Assembly: GCA_902535025.1 (NCBI GenBank)
Contig: CACARV010000009.1
Span: forward strand, 1-32,911
DNA length: 32,911 nt
Direction of reading: 5' to 3'
Source of the DNA: an uncultured Prochlorococcus sp.
GTDB lineage: Bacteria; Cyanobacteriota; Cyanobacteriia; PCC-6307; Cyanobiaceae
The position numbers and the translations under genes are program-made. Under the pieces are notes generated by a model. The model did no database searches, was not told where the DNA came from, and was given only the letters and a program-made list of their open reading frames with translations. Positions 24,749 through 32,863 of the stretch are shown here, in pieces. The first letter of the stretch is position 1; each line of letters opens with the position of its first letter.

Positions 24749-26245
24749 GTGACTTCATTTCAAAATTCCACTAATGACAATAGCTACTTTGATGCAGTCT
24801 TAGTAGGAGCAGGGATAATGAGCAGTACTTTAGCCCTCTTAATTTCAGAAGTTTTACCAGATTTAAAGTTTCTTATTGTAGAAAAATCAAATGCTCCAGG
24901 AAGTGAAAGTACTGGCGCTTTTAATAATGCAGGAACAGGACATGCCGCTAATTGTGAATTAAACTATACACCTATAGATGAAAAAGGAAATATAAAAATA
25001 GATAAAGCGCTCTCAATAAATCGTTCCTTTGAAAGATCCATGTCTTTATGGGCCTCATTGTATGAAGAAGGGAAAATAGATATAAAAAAGTTTTTAAAAT
25101 TTATTCCTCATATTAGCTTTGTATCTGGTCAGGATAATATTTCTTTTTTAAAAAAAAGATTTCAGAAAATGACCGAAAATCCTGAATTTATTGATATGGA
25201 ATTTTCTACATCTTTTGATGAAATTTCATCATGGGCTCCTTTAATAACAAAAGATAGAAATCCATTTACCAAAATTGCTGCTACCAGAATAGGTAGAGGA
25301 ACAGATATTAATTTTGAGGCTCTCACAAAAGAGTATTTGTCATTAGTTTCTTTAAATAAAAATGTTGAAATTAGATACGAAACAGAATTAGTAGATTTAA
25401 AGAAAATTGATAAAAAAAAATGGGAACTAGAAATTAGTACAGAAGGCAGAAAAAATTTAATTAGAACTGGCTATGTTTTTCTTGGTGCTGGTGGAAAAAC
25501 AATTAATTATTTGCAAAAATCGAAAATTCCAGAAGCAAAGAGTTATGGTGGATTTCCTGTTAGTGGGAAATGGCTTATTTGCGAAAAAAAAGATCTAACA
25601 GAAAAACATAACTCAAAAGTTTATGGTAAGGCTGATCTTGGATCTCCCCCAATGTCTGTTCCTCATTTAGATACCAGATGGATTGATAATAAAAAACTTT
25701 TATTATATGGACCTTTTGCTGGATTTACGACAAAATTTCTAAAGCAAGGTTCGTACTTTGACTTATTTAGTTCAATTAAAAAGAATAATATTTTTTCTAT
25801 GTTAGACGTTGGTTTCAAGAACAACGATTTAGTTAATTACCTAATATCACAATCATTAAAGAACCATTACTCAAGAGTTGAGAATTTAAAGAATATGATG
25901 CCATCAGCTAATCCTTCTGATTGGTATTTAAAGAATGCTGGTCAAAGAGTCCAAATAATTAAAAAAACTGAAGGTGGTGGTTATTTGAAGTTTGGAACGG
26001 AGATTGTAAATTCATCTGATGGATCATTATCTGCTTTGCTAGGAGCTTCTCCTGGTGCAAGTACTGCTGTTTCAATTATGGTTGAGGTCCTTGAAAAATC
26101 TGTTTTATTTTCAAATGATAAGCATAATCTTCAGAAAAAAATAAATGACTTAATTTATCCAGAACTATCAGTCTCTGAAAATTGCAGTACCTACATAAAA
26201 GACATCAAAAAAAGAAATAATTCCATTTTTGGTTTCCATCCATAA
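24749..26245 (+). CDS. mqo: Malate:quinone oxidoreductase
   Basis: Mqo is a membrane-associated FAD enzyme that oxidises malate to oxaloacetate and passes electrons to quinone. The FAD Rossmann motif is [15 protein letters not shown] at residues 15-29. Family blocks follow: [20 protein letters not shown] (about 52-71), [31 protein letters not shown], and near the end [10 protein letters not shown] with [10 protein letters not shown]. The 498 residues match the family. The start is GTG at 24749, divergent from nfu across 70 bases. In an organism with an incomplete TCA cycle it may help balance malate and quinone pools. Confidence 0.95.
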   Translation: MTSFQNSTNDNSYFDAVLVGAGIMSSTLALLISEVLPDLKFLIVEKSNAPGSESTGAFNNAGTGHAANCELNYTPIDEKGNIKIDKALSINRSFERSMSLWASLYEEGKIDIKKFLKFIPHISFVSGQDNISFLKKRFQKMTENPEFIDMEFSTSFDEISSWAPLITKDRNPFTKIAATRIGRGTDINFEALTKEYLSLVSLNKNVEIRYETELVDLKKIDKKKWELEISTEGRKNLIRTGYVFLGAGGKTINYLQKSKIPEAKSYGGFPVSGKWLICEKKDLTEKHNSKVYGKADLGSPPMSVPHLDTRWIDNKKLLLYGPFAGFTTKFLKQGSYFDLFSSIKKNNIFSMLDVGFKNNDLVNYLISQSLKNHYSRVENLKNMMPSANPSDWYLKNAGQRVQIIKKTEGGGYLKFGTEIVNSSDGSLSALLGASPGASTAVSIMVEVLEKSVLFSNDKHNLQKKINDLIYPELSVSENCSTYIKDIKKRNNSIFGFHP

Positions 26246-26300
26246 TTCTAATTAGCTAGTATTAATCAAGATGTAATAAGAGGAGAATTTTTATTTCTAT

Positions 26301-28109
26301 ATGACTGATATATCGGTTTCAAAAATTAGAAATTTCTGCATAATCGCTCATATTGATCATGGCAAATCTACTCTTGCAGATAGGTTGCTCCAAGATACTG
26401 GTACTGTTCAGCAAAGGGATATGCAAGAACAATTTTTGGACAGTATGGATCTTGAAAGAGAGAGAGGAATTACTATCAAGTTACAGGCGGCTAGGATGAG
26501 ATATAAAGCAGACGATTCTCAAGAATATGTTTTGAACTTAATAGATACACCAGGGCATGTTGATTTCTCTTATGAGGTTAGTAGATCTCTTCAAGCTTGT
26601 GAAGGTGCTTTGCTCGTTGTTGATGCAAGTCAAGGAGTAGAAGCTCAAACCTTAGCTAATGTATATCTTGCCTTAGAAAATAATCTTGAAATAATTCCTG
26701 TTTTAAATAAAGTTGATTTACCAGGTGCTGATGCTGAAAAAATAAAACAAGAAATAGAGGAAATTATTGGACTTGATACATCTAATGCAATAAATTGTTC
26801 TGCAAAAACTGGAGTTGGTATTAAAGATATTTTGGAAGCGATCGTAAGAAGAGTACCTCCTCCTCAAGATGAAATTAAACTACCTACAAAGGCACTCATT
26901 TTTGATTCTTATTATGATCCTTACAGAGGAGTTATTGTTTATTTCAGGGTAATATCTGGGTCTCTTAATAAGAGAGAAAAGATATTATTAATGGCGAGTA
27001 AAAAAAATTATGAACTTGATGAGATAGGAATAATGGCACCTGACCAGCAGCAAGTTGATGAATTACATGCAGGAGAAGTTGGTTATTTAGCTGCTTCTAT
27101 AAAATCCGTTGCTGATGCGAGAGTGGGTGATACGATTACTCTTTTAAATTCGCCTGCCAATGATCCTTTGCCTGGTTATAAGACAGCAAATCCTATGGTT
27201 TTTTGTGGCTTATTCCCGACTGATGCTGATCAATTCCCAGATTTAAGAGTATCTCTTGAAAAATTACAATTATCTGATGCAGCTTTAAAATATGAGCCCG
27301 AAACCAGTAGCGCAATGGGATTCGGATTTAGGTGTGGATTCCTGGGACTTCTTCATATGGAGATTGTTCAAGAAAGATTAGAAAGAGAATATGACTTGGA
27401 TCTAATTGTAACGGCACCATCAGTTATCTATAAGGTTAATTTAAATCAGCAGGAACATATCTTTATTGATAATCCTTCTACAATTCCTGATCCACAACTT
27501 AGAGAATCAATAGAAGAGCCTTATGTGAAAATGGAAATTTATGCTCCCAATGAATTTAATGGAACACTAATGGGTTTATGTCAGGAAAGGAGGGGAGTAT
27601 TTATAGATATGAAATATATAACAACAGATCGAGTTACTTTGATTTATGAAATTCCATTAGCAGAAGTAGTTACAGATTTCTTTGATCAAATGAAAAGTAG
27701 AACCCAAGGTTATGCATCAATGGAATATCATTTGATTGGCTACAGAAAGAATGACCTTATTAGATTAGATGTTCTAATAAATTCAGAAAGAGCAGATCCA
27801 TTAACTTCTATTGTTCATAAAGATAAGGCTTATGGAATTGGTAGAAGTTTAGTTGAGAAATTAAAAGAACTTATTCCAAAACAACAATTTAAAATACCCA
27901 TTCAAGCATCAATCGGTAGCAGGATTATTGCAAGTGAAAGTATTAGTGCATTGCGAAAAGATGTTTTATCTAAATGTTATGGAGGAGATATTTCTAGGAA
28001 AAAGAAACTTTTAAAGAAACAAGCTAAAGGAAAAAAGAGGATGAAGGCAATGGGTAAAGTTGAAGTCCCTCAAGAAGCTTTTATGGCAGTCTTGAAATTA
28101 AATCAGTAA
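26301..28109 (+). CDS. lepA: Elongation factor 4 (LepA)
   Basis: LepA is a ribosome-associated GTPase. It is related to EF-G, binds stalled or initiating ribosomes and can back-translocate them. The P-loop [15 protein letters not shown] is at about residues 16-30. The switch region includes [14 protein letters not shown] and [11 protein letters not shown] (about 80-90), and the G4 motif is NKVD. The LepA-specific C-terminal domain is present: [18 protein letters not shown] and the basic tail [21 protein letters not shown]. The 602 residues are normal. The start is ATG at 26301. AGGAG at 26281-26285 is too far upstream (15 bases) to act as an ordinary Shine-Dalgarno. Confidence 0.98.
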   Translation: MTDISVSKIRNFCIIAHIDHGKSTLADRLLQDTGTVQQRDMQEQFLDSMDLERERGITIKLQAARMRYKADDSQEYVLNLIDTPGHVDFSYEVSRSLQACEGALLVVDASQGVEAQTLANVYLALENNLEIIPVLNKVDLPGADAEKIKQEIEEIIGLDTSNAINCSAKTGVGIKDILEAIVRRVPPPQDEIKLPTKALIFDSYYDPYRGVIVYFRVISGSLNKREKILLMASKKNYELDEIGIMAPDQQQVDELHAGEVGYLAASIKSVADARVGDTITLLNSPANDPLPGYKTANPMVFCGLFPTDADQFPDLRVSLEKLQLSDAALKYEPETSSAMGFGFRCGFLGLLHMEIVQERLEREYDLDLIVTAPSVIYKVNLNQQEHIFIDNPSTIPDPQLRESIEEPYVKMEIYAPNEFNGTLMGLCQERRGVFIDMKYITTDRVTLIYEIPLAEVVTDFFDQMKSRTQGYASMEYHLIGYRKNDLIRLDVLINSERADPLTSIVHKDKAYGIGRSLVEKLKELIPKQQFKIPIQASIGSRIIASESISALRKDVLSKCYGGDISRKKKLLKKQAKGKKRMKAMGKVEVPQEAFMAVLKLNQ

Positions 28110-28188
28110 TTTTTCTAAATTTAAAATTTATAGCTATTTATTTTTAAAAGAATTGGGTATATTTCAGTCATATCTATAAATAAAGATT

Positions 28189-29034
28189 TTGGATAATAAC
28201 TCATTTAATCGTGTCGGCGCAAATATCAGAAAAGCTGGATTTCTAATTGTATTTTTTTATCTTCTTATTGTTTTAATTATGAAATTTTTAGAGGCTAATA
28301 ATTTTTTTGGTTATTCATTTTCAATGTTAAGCAATGATATCTTTGCCCCTCCTTCGCTTAATCATTTCTGTGGCACTGATAGATTAGGAAGAGATGTTTG
28401 CCTAAGAACTTTGCAAGGATCATCCTTAGCGATGGAAGTTGTATTCTTAGCTATTCTTTTTTCATTAAGTTTGGGTTTGCCATTGGGATTATTAAGTGGA
28501 TATTTTGGTGGTTTTTTTGATAAATGCTTATCACTAATAATGGATACTATTTTTTCAATACCTGTAATTTTGCTTTCAGTTGTTGTGGCTTTTGTGTTGG
28601 GTAAGGGTATCCTTAACGCAGCTTTTGCATTGTGTATTGTTTACTCTCCTCAATATTTTAGATTAATCAGAAATCAGACAATATTGGTTAAATCCGAAAC
28701 TTATGTGGAGGCAGCTCAAGTTTCAGGAGCTGATGTTAAAACAATTATTTTTAAATATATTCTCCCAAATGTAATAACACCTTTGCCTATTCTGCTTACC
28801 ATAAATGCTGCGGATGCTGTTTTAGTATTAGGAAGTTTAGGATTTTTAGGTCTTGGTGTTCCTCCAGATGTCCCAGAGTGGGGAAGTGACTTAAATCTTG
28901 CTCTTGCCGCTTTACCAACAGGTATATGGTGGACGGCTTTGTTCCCAGGTTTGGCAATGTTTTTTCTAGTTTTAGGACTTTCTTTTATAGGAGAGGATCT
29001 TGAAGAAATTTTTGATAGTCAAAATTCTGAATAA
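28189..29034 (+). CDS. DppC-type ABC transporter permease
   Basis: This is an inner-membrane permease of the peptide/nickel (DppC/OppC) ABC family. The diagnostic N-terminal periplasmic motif is CGTDRLGRDVCLR (about residues 60-72). About six hydrophobic segments are visible. The ATPase-contacting EAA loop is EAAQVSGADVKTIIFKYILP (about 177-196), followed by LGFLGLGVPPDVPEWG. The 281 residues fit. The start is TTG at 28189. No DppB permease, ATPase or binding protein is adjacent, although DppC normally works as a heterodimer with DppB. The partners must be elsewhere in the genome if it is active. The substrate is unknown. Confidence 0.9.
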   Translation: MDNNSFNRVGANIRKAGFLIVFFYLLIVLIMKFLEANNFFGYSFSMLSNDIFAPPSLNHFCGTDRLGRDVCLRTLQGSSLAMEVVFLAILFSLSLGLPLGLLSGYFGGFFDKCLSLIMDTIFSIPVILLSVVVAFVLGKGILNAAFALCIVYSPQYFRLIRNQTILVKSETYVEAAQVSGADVKTIIFKYILPNVITPLPILLTINAADAVLVLGSLGFLGLGVPPDVPEWGSDLNLALAALPTGIWWTALFPGLAMFFLVLGLSFIGEDLEEIFDSQNSE

Positions 29035-29036
29035 AG

Positions 29037-29708
29037 TTAGGTATCTGTAATAGGAACAATTTCTCCTTTATCATTCAACTTTGGATATTCTTTTGCTGAT
29101 TTTTTATACACCGTAGCTAATTCTGGGTAAGACCATTCAAAGAGTGTTTTTTGATATTCATCTATATTTAAACCTTCTCCATTGGCGGGCAATATACCTT
29201 TATTTTTTCTTTGCCGAATAGCTTCAAATAATAATATGGATGCAGCAACAGAAACATTTAGGGATTGAACCATACCTCTCATAGGTATAAAAATTGATTG
29301 ATCTACCATTGATATAAGTTCATTACTTAGTCCCCATTTTTCTGCTCCTAAAACAAAACATGTATTTTGAGAATAATCAAAATTTCTGTAATCTACTGAT
29401 TCACTATTAAGAGTCGTTCCATATAATTTAAAACCCTTATTCTTTAAATCAGATATTGCCGTGATGGTGTTTTCATGATTATTTAGTTTTACCCATTTTT
29501 GACTTCCTTGAGCAGTACTATTAAAAGTCTTAACAGCATTCGTTTTGCTAATAAAATTTGCTTCGAAAACTCCTGCTGCATCGCATGTCCTTAATATCGC
29601 TGATAGATTATGTGGTTTATTGACATCCTCAACTAAAACAGTCAAGTTTTTCATTCTGCAATCTAAAACACTTTTGATTCGTTCAAATCTTCTTGGCAAA
29701 ATTGACAT
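29037..29708 (-). CDS. trmH: tRNA (guanosine-18-2'-O)-methyltransferase TrmH
   Basis: TrmH is a SPOUT-fold enzyme that methylates the ribose of G18 in the tRNA D-loop. The three SpoU motifs are visible: NLSAILRTCDAAGVFE (about 35-50), FVLGAEKWGLSNELI (about 118-132), and MVQSLNVSVAASILLFEAIRQ (about 146-166). The N-terminal helix (RRFERIKSVLDCRM) and the C-terminal extension fit TrmH rather than the shorter TrmL. The 223 residues are normal. The start is ATG at 29708. The stop lies two bases from the convergent permease gene's end. Confidence 0.92.
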   Translation of the reverse strand: MSILPRRFERIKSVLDCRMKNLTVLVEDVNKPHNLSAILRTCDAAGVFEANFISKTNAVKTFNSTAQGSQKWVKLNNHENTITAISDLKNKGFKLYGTTLNSESVDYRNFDYSQNTCFVLGAEKWGLSNELISMVDQSIFIPMRGMVQSLNVSVAASILLFEAIRQRKNKGILPANGEGLNIDEYQKTLFEWSYPELATVYKKSAKEYPKLNDKGEIVPITDT

Positions 29709-29804
29709 TTATAATTTTTTCACACTTTTAAATTATATTCTAAAAATATTTATTACCTATTAAATCTCTTGGTTTATAATACTTTGGTAGTTTGAATCAA
29801 TTCA

Positions 29805-30008
29805 ATGGCATACATAGAATGGGACTATACAGTAATAACAAGTATGGTAGAAAAACAAGGCTGGGATTTACCTGATCGTGAATCAGAAGAATGGATTAAA
29901 TTTAACGATGAATTGGGAGAAAAAATGAGAGGTGTTGGACTTGTTTTTGAAAAATATTGTAAATTCACTCCTGACGTAGGAGAAGGAGTTCATCTTTTAG
30001 ATGACTAA
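29805..30008 (+). CDS. Small acidic conserved-type protein, function unknown
   Basis: This is a soluble 67-residue acidic protein from ATG at 29805, with no membrane segment. It contains several Trp and Glu residues: YIEWDYTVITSMVEKQGWD, then EEWIKFNDELGEKM and a C-terminal GVHLLDD. I do not recognise a named family. It stands as a single gene, with a hairpin 17 bases after its stop codon, and is probably expressed on its own. Compactness, codon use like the neighbours and a downstream hairpin support a real gene. Confidence 0.75.
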   Translation: MAYIEWDYTVITSMVEKQGWDLPDRESEEWIKFNDELGEKMRGVGLVFEKYCKFTPDVGEGVHLLDD

Positions 30009-30025
30009 TCATAAATAGATTTAAA

Positions 30026-30051
30026 CCATTGATGTATCCCTTAATCAATGG
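30026..30051 (+). terminator. Hairpin after the small acidic gene
   Basis: CCATTGAT (30026-30033) and ATCAATGG (30044-30051) form a perfect 8-bp stem with a 10-base loop. It lies 17 bases beyond the stop codon at 30006-30008. The downstream bases CTTATTAATTTAT are T-rich but interrupted, so it is a probable but not strong intrinsic terminator. Confidence 0.5.
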
Positions 30052-30185
30052 CTTATTAATTTATAAGATAATGTAATTTCACTAAATTAGAACTGGCAAT
30101 TATTAAGGCTTTATAAAGCTTATACTGAAAAAAAAAATTTTTATCCCACAAAAAAGTTATTTAATTTCTATATTTGTATAAAAAT

Positions 30186-30578
30186 ATGAAAAATAAATTA
30201 ACCTTTTTATTCGATGGTGGTTGTCCACTTTGTTTGAGAGAAACAAATTTTCTAAAAAAGAGAGATATCTCAAATCAAATTTCATTTATAGATATTAATA
30301 GTAAGGATTATGATCAAAATCTTTTTAATAGCATCTCATATTTAGAAGCTATGTCCAACCTTCATGGAATTATGGAAAATGGACAAATTATTAGGGGACT
30401 AGATGTACTTGCATATTCTTATGAATTAGTTGGTTTAGGTTGGGTTTATTATCCCTTGAAGATTAAATTCTTATCCCCCATATTAAGATTGGTATACAAA
30501 TATTGGGCTAAATATAGACTTCAAATTACAGGTAGATCCGATATTGAAAAACTTTGTACCTCCCAATGTGAACAATGA
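30186..30578 (+). CDS. DCC-family thiol-disulfide oxidoreductase-like protein (DUF393)
   Basis: The protein has 130 residues counted from the ATG at 30186. An in-frame TTG at 30174 would add four residues but gives no extra conserved sequence. The signature is the family N-terminus LTFLFDGGCPLCLRETNFLK, with the DxxCPxC site. Further blocks are FIDINSKDYD and the HGIMENGQIIRGLDVL segment. Members of the DCC/DUF393 family are thought to be thioredoxin-fold proteins. The role is not established. It is the first gene of a four-gene run ending in the photolyase-related gene. The stop overlaps the next start by 4 bases (ATGA). Confidence 0.9.
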   Translation: MKNKLTFLFDGGCPLCLRETNFLKKRDISNQISFIDINSKDYDQNLFNSISYLEAMSNLHGIMENGQIIRGLDVLAYSYELVGLGWVYYPLKIKFLSPILRLVYKYWAKYRLQITGRSDIEKLCTSQCEQ

Positions 30579-30817
30579 ATATGGAAAATATTGACATAGA
30601 CAGAATAATAGAAATGTGTTGGGAAGATAGAACACCCTTTGAAGCTATAGAGTATCAATTTGGTTTGAAAGAGGAAGATGCGATAAAAATTATGCGTCAA
30701 AATCTTAAACCCAAATCCTTCAAAGTCTGGAGAAAGAGAGTTTCGGGAAGAAATACAAAACATATGGCGCTTAAAGATTCAACTAGATTTAAATCTACTC
30801 ATAAAAGAAAAATATAA
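30575..30817 (+). CDS. DUF2805 / TIGR03643-type small basic protein
   Basis: The protein has 80 residues. The block IDRIIEMCWEDRTPFEAIEY (about 8-27), then LKEEDAIKIMRQNLKPKSFK and the basic WRKRVSGRNTKH, fits the DUF2805/TIGR03643 family. The N-terminal half looks like a helix-turn-helix fold and the C-terminal half is strongly basic, so nucleic-acid contact is possible. The function is unknown. The ATG at 30575 overlaps the DUF393 stop (ATGA). The next gene (DUF2256) starts 3 bases after its stop. As I recall, this family tends to occur near photolyase-related genes. Confidence 0.88.
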   Translation: MNMENIDIDRIIEMCWEDRTPFEAIEYQFGLKEEDAIKIMRQNLKPKSFKVWRKRVSGRNTKHMALKDSTRFKSTHKRKI

Positions 30818-30820
30818 ATT

Positions 30821-30952
30821 TTGAAAAATCTTTCTACTAAAACTTGTCCTGTTTGCAATAGGCCATTCGAGTGGCGTAAAAAATGGAAATACTGTTGGAA
30901 TGATGTTATCTACTGTTCAAAAAGATGCAGTAATAGGAAGTCGCAAAGATGA
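30821..30952 (+). CDS. DUF2256 cysteine-rich mini-protein
   Basis: This 43-residue protein starts with TTG at 30821 and ends with TGA at 30950-30952. It is small enough to be easily missed. It holds two Cys pairs in a zinc-ribbon-like layout: [15 protein letters not shown] (residues 8-22) and [10 protein letters not shown] (31-40), with a further Cys at 25. This is the DUF2256 pattern. The Cys-x2-Cys and Cys-x3-Cys pairs suggest a metal site. The stop overlaps the photolyase start by 4 bases (ATGA), so it is translationally coupled to the photolyase. Function is unknown. Confidence 0.88.
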   Translation: MKNLSTKTCPVCNRPFEWRKKWKYCWNDVIYCSKRCSNRKSQR

Positions 30953-32352
30953 AACAAGTATCAATTATTTTCCCGAATCAACTTTTTAGAGAAAGCCCAA
31001 TCTTAAAAATAAATTGTGAAATTTTGATTTTGGAAGACTCATTATTTTTTGGAAATGATAAATTTCATAAATTAATTAACCATAAAAATAAGTTAGTTTT
31101 TCATAGAGCATCTATGCTCGCTTATAAAAAATATTTAGAAATATCTGGCTTTAAAATTTTATATATCGAAAACAAGAATAATACTTCTACAGTTGACTAC
31201 TTATCTGCATTTATTAAAGATAAATATCAGAAAATAAATCTCATTGACCCTCATGATTATTTAATAATGAAGAGAATTAATAATTTTGTTGAAAGTAATA
31301 ATATTGCTTTAAATATTTTGCCTTCTCCTATGTTTATGAGCAGTGAAGATTTAAAAGAGTTATTTTCATCAAATACAAAAAAACCTCTTATGGGGAGATT
31401 TTATGAAAATCAAAGAAAGATCCAAAAGATATTAGTTAATCCTGATGATACACCTGAAGGTGGTAAATGGAGTTTCGATGAAATGAACAGAAAAAAATTA
31501 CCAAAAAAAATAAATATACCCGATACACTTAAATTACAAAAAAATAAATTTGTAATTAATGCAGAAAGGTCATTAGCCAATTTTGATATTGAGTTTATTG
31601 GAGAAAGTAATAACTTTATATATCCAACTAATTTTGATGAGGCAGATGAATGGTTAAATGATTTTTTTAAACATAGATTTTTCTTATTTGGAGATTACGA
31701 GGATGCTATTTCTAGAGAAAATTCTTTTTTATGGCATAGCTTACTTTCTCCTCTTTTAAATAGCGGCTTATTAACTCCAGATGTAGTAGTAAATAAAGCA
31801 TTATTCTTTGCAAAAAATAATAATGTTCCTATTAACTCTTTAGAGGGTTTTATTCGTCAAATTATTGGATGGAGAGAATTTATTTGCCTCGTCTACAAAA
31901 AGTATGGAACAAAGATGCGAAACAGTAATTTTTGGAATTTTGAAGATAAGCCAATTCCAGAATCTTTTTATCAAGGAAATACAGGAATTGAACCAGTAGA
32001 CGTTGTTATAAAAAACATTATTAAATATGGTTATTGTCACCATATTGAGAGATTAATGATTATTGGTAACTTCATGCTTCTATGTAGAATTCACCCCAAT
32101 CAAGTTTATAAATGGTTTATGGAAATGTTTATTGATTCCTATGATTGGGTTATGGTCCCAAATGTTTACGGAATGAGTCAATTTAGTGATGGAGGTATCT
32201 TTTCAACAAAACCATATATATCAAGCTTTCATTATGTTAAAAAAATGTCAAATTTTAAAAGTGGCCCATGGTGTGAAATATGGGATGGCTTATTTTGGAA
32301 ATTTATTAAAGATAATGAAAGCTTTTTTAGAAAGCAATATCAAGAGGATTAA
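30949..32352 (+). CDS. Photolyase-related protein, prokaryotic (6-4) photolyase/CryB type
   Basis: This is a 467-residue flavoprotein of the photolyase/cryptochrome superfamily, the group with Agrobacterium PhrB. The N-terminal antenna domain begins SIIFPNQLF. The C-terminal FAD/DNA domain contains [31 protein letters not shown], and the family hallmark [12 protein letters not shown] with STKPYISS. The expected reaction is light-driven repair of (6-4) photoproducts. Three of the four cysteines that bind [4Fe-4S] in PhrB appear absent: its C350 region reads GIEPVD here, and the C438/C441 pair is replaced by NFKSGPW. Only C442, matching PhrB C454, is left. It ends with TAA at 32350. The gene is translationally coupled to the preceding DUF2256 gene. 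Confidence 0.92.
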   Translation: MKQVSIIFPNQLFRESPILKINCEILILEDSLFFGNDKFHKLINHKNKLVFHRASMLAYKKYLEISGFKILYIENKNNTSTVDYLSAFIKDKYQKINLIDPHDYLIMKRINNFVESNNIALNILPSPMFMSSEDLKELFSSNTKKPLMGRFYENQRKIQKILVNPDDTPEGGKWSFDEMNRKKLPKKINIPDTLKLQKNKFVINAERSLANFDIEFIGESNNFIYPTNFDEADEWLNDFFKHRFFLFGDYEDAISRENSFLWHSLLSPLLNSGLLTPDVVVNKALFFAKNNNVPINSLEGFIRQIIGWREFICLVYKKYGTKMRNSNFWNFEDKPIPESFYQGNTGIEPVDVVIKNIIKYGYCHHIERLMIIGNFMLLCRIHPNQVYKWFMEMFIDSYDWVMVPNVYGMSQFSDGGIFSTKPYISSFHYVKKMSNFKSGPWCEIWDGLFWKFIKDNESFFRKQYQED

Positions 32353-32461
32353 ATTGATAATTTTTTAAAACCTTATCAAGAGCATGATCAGAAAAATCAC
32401 CAGAACTAACTTTTAATAAAATTTCCCAAGCTGCTTTCCTTTGTAAATATCCAATACTCAA
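32327..32461 (-). pseudogene. Truncated rsmB (16S rRNA m5C methyltransferase) N-terminus
   Basis: The minus strand encodes 44 residues from TTG at 32461 to TAA at 32327. The sequence GYLQRKAAWEILLKVSSGD, then FSDHALDKVLKN and NPLDIAF, matches the N-terminal helical (NusB-like) domain of RsmB/Sun. In the intact protein DIAF would be followed by the TELxxG block and about 390 further residues. Here it stops at TAA. The last 26 bases overlap the 3' end of the photolyase gene. The usual ATG also seems lost. I call it a remnant left by recombination, with the intact rsmB presumably elsewhere. Family assignment is by eye. Confidence 0.7.
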
Positions 32462-32476
32462 AATAAAAATTTATTT

Positions 32477-32525
32477 TTAAAGATATCTTTAATATACAAA
32501 AAATTTAAAAATTTAAAAATTTAAA
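32477..32525. repeat. AT-only palindrome and 8-base tandem repeats
   Basis: TTAAAGATATCTTTAA (32477-32492) is a perfect 16-base palindrome. At 32503-32525 the unit ATTTAAAA is repeated almost three times. Both lie between the rsmB remnant and the small membrane ORF. They may mark an old junction or serve as a weak terminator. Chance is possible in such AT-rich DNA. Confidence 0.4.
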
Positions 32526-32664
32526 CTAGTTTTTCAATTGAGGAATTGAACCAAATAAAACCCAAGATTGAGATAAGTGTTAGATTAAATCCCAAAAAAA
32601 GAAAGATATTTAGAGAATCAATTTTTTCACGAATAAATAATTTTTTCTCTTCTTTGTACTTCAT
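32521..32664 (-). CDS. Candidate 47-residue single-helix membrane protein
   Basis: This ORF runs from ATG at 32664 to TAA at 32521-32523. The first 16 residues are charged (KYKEEKKLFIREK) and a hydrophobic helix covers about 20-40 (IFLFLGFNLTLISILGFIWF), so it would be a small membrane protein with the N-terminus inside. I know no family name. Its small size makes coding status uncertain, but the clean charged-then-hydrophobic design is not typical of random sequence. Confidence 0.5.
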   Translation of the reverse strand: MKYKEEKKLFIREKIDSLNIFLFLGFNLTLISILGFIWFNSSIEKLV

Positions 32665-32683
32665 TAATAAAATAAAAACTTAA

Positions 32684-32863
32684 TCAGGAATTTAAACGGC
32701 AACCTATATTTATAGATCCCGCATCAAGCATTCTTCCTAGCTTAATTGCTATAGATTCCTCTAACCTTGTGAAATTAGATTGGTGGGATGTTATCCAATC
32801 TAATTCAGAAAAAGTAATAATACCAGTCAAATTAATTTTCAAAAAAAGTATTCCAATATTCAT
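32684..32863 (-). CDS. Candidate 59-residue soluble protein
   Basis: This ORF runs from ATG at 32863 to TGA at 32684-32686. The sequence includes ITFSELDWITSHQSNFTRLE, then SIAIKLGRMLDAGSINIGCRL, a helix-rich pattern that seems familiar from short conserved proteins of marine Synechococcus and Prochlorococcus. I cannot name a family. The following 48 bases to the window end show nothing I can assign. With the 47-residue ORF 19 bases downstream on the same strand it may form a small transcription unit. Confidence 0.6.
   Translation of the reverse strand: MNIGILFLKINLTGIITFSELDWITSHQSNFTRLEESIAIKLGRMLDAGSINIGCRLNS

Noticed and set aside
26281-26300. AGGAG at 26281-26285 as Shine-Dalgarno for lepA
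   Set aside because: The spacing of 15 bases to the ATG is too long, and no in-frame start lies closer. Its presence is probably accidental.
30108-30119. 12-base palindrome GCTTTATAAAGC upstream of the DUF393 gene
   Set aside because: Twelve-base palindromes are expected by chance in AT-rich DNA and its position matches no promoter or operator I can define.
32186-32368. 60-codon ORF in another frame at the end of the photolyase gene
   Set aside because: It is out of frame with the conserved C-terminal photolyase blocks and shows no protein-like pattern.
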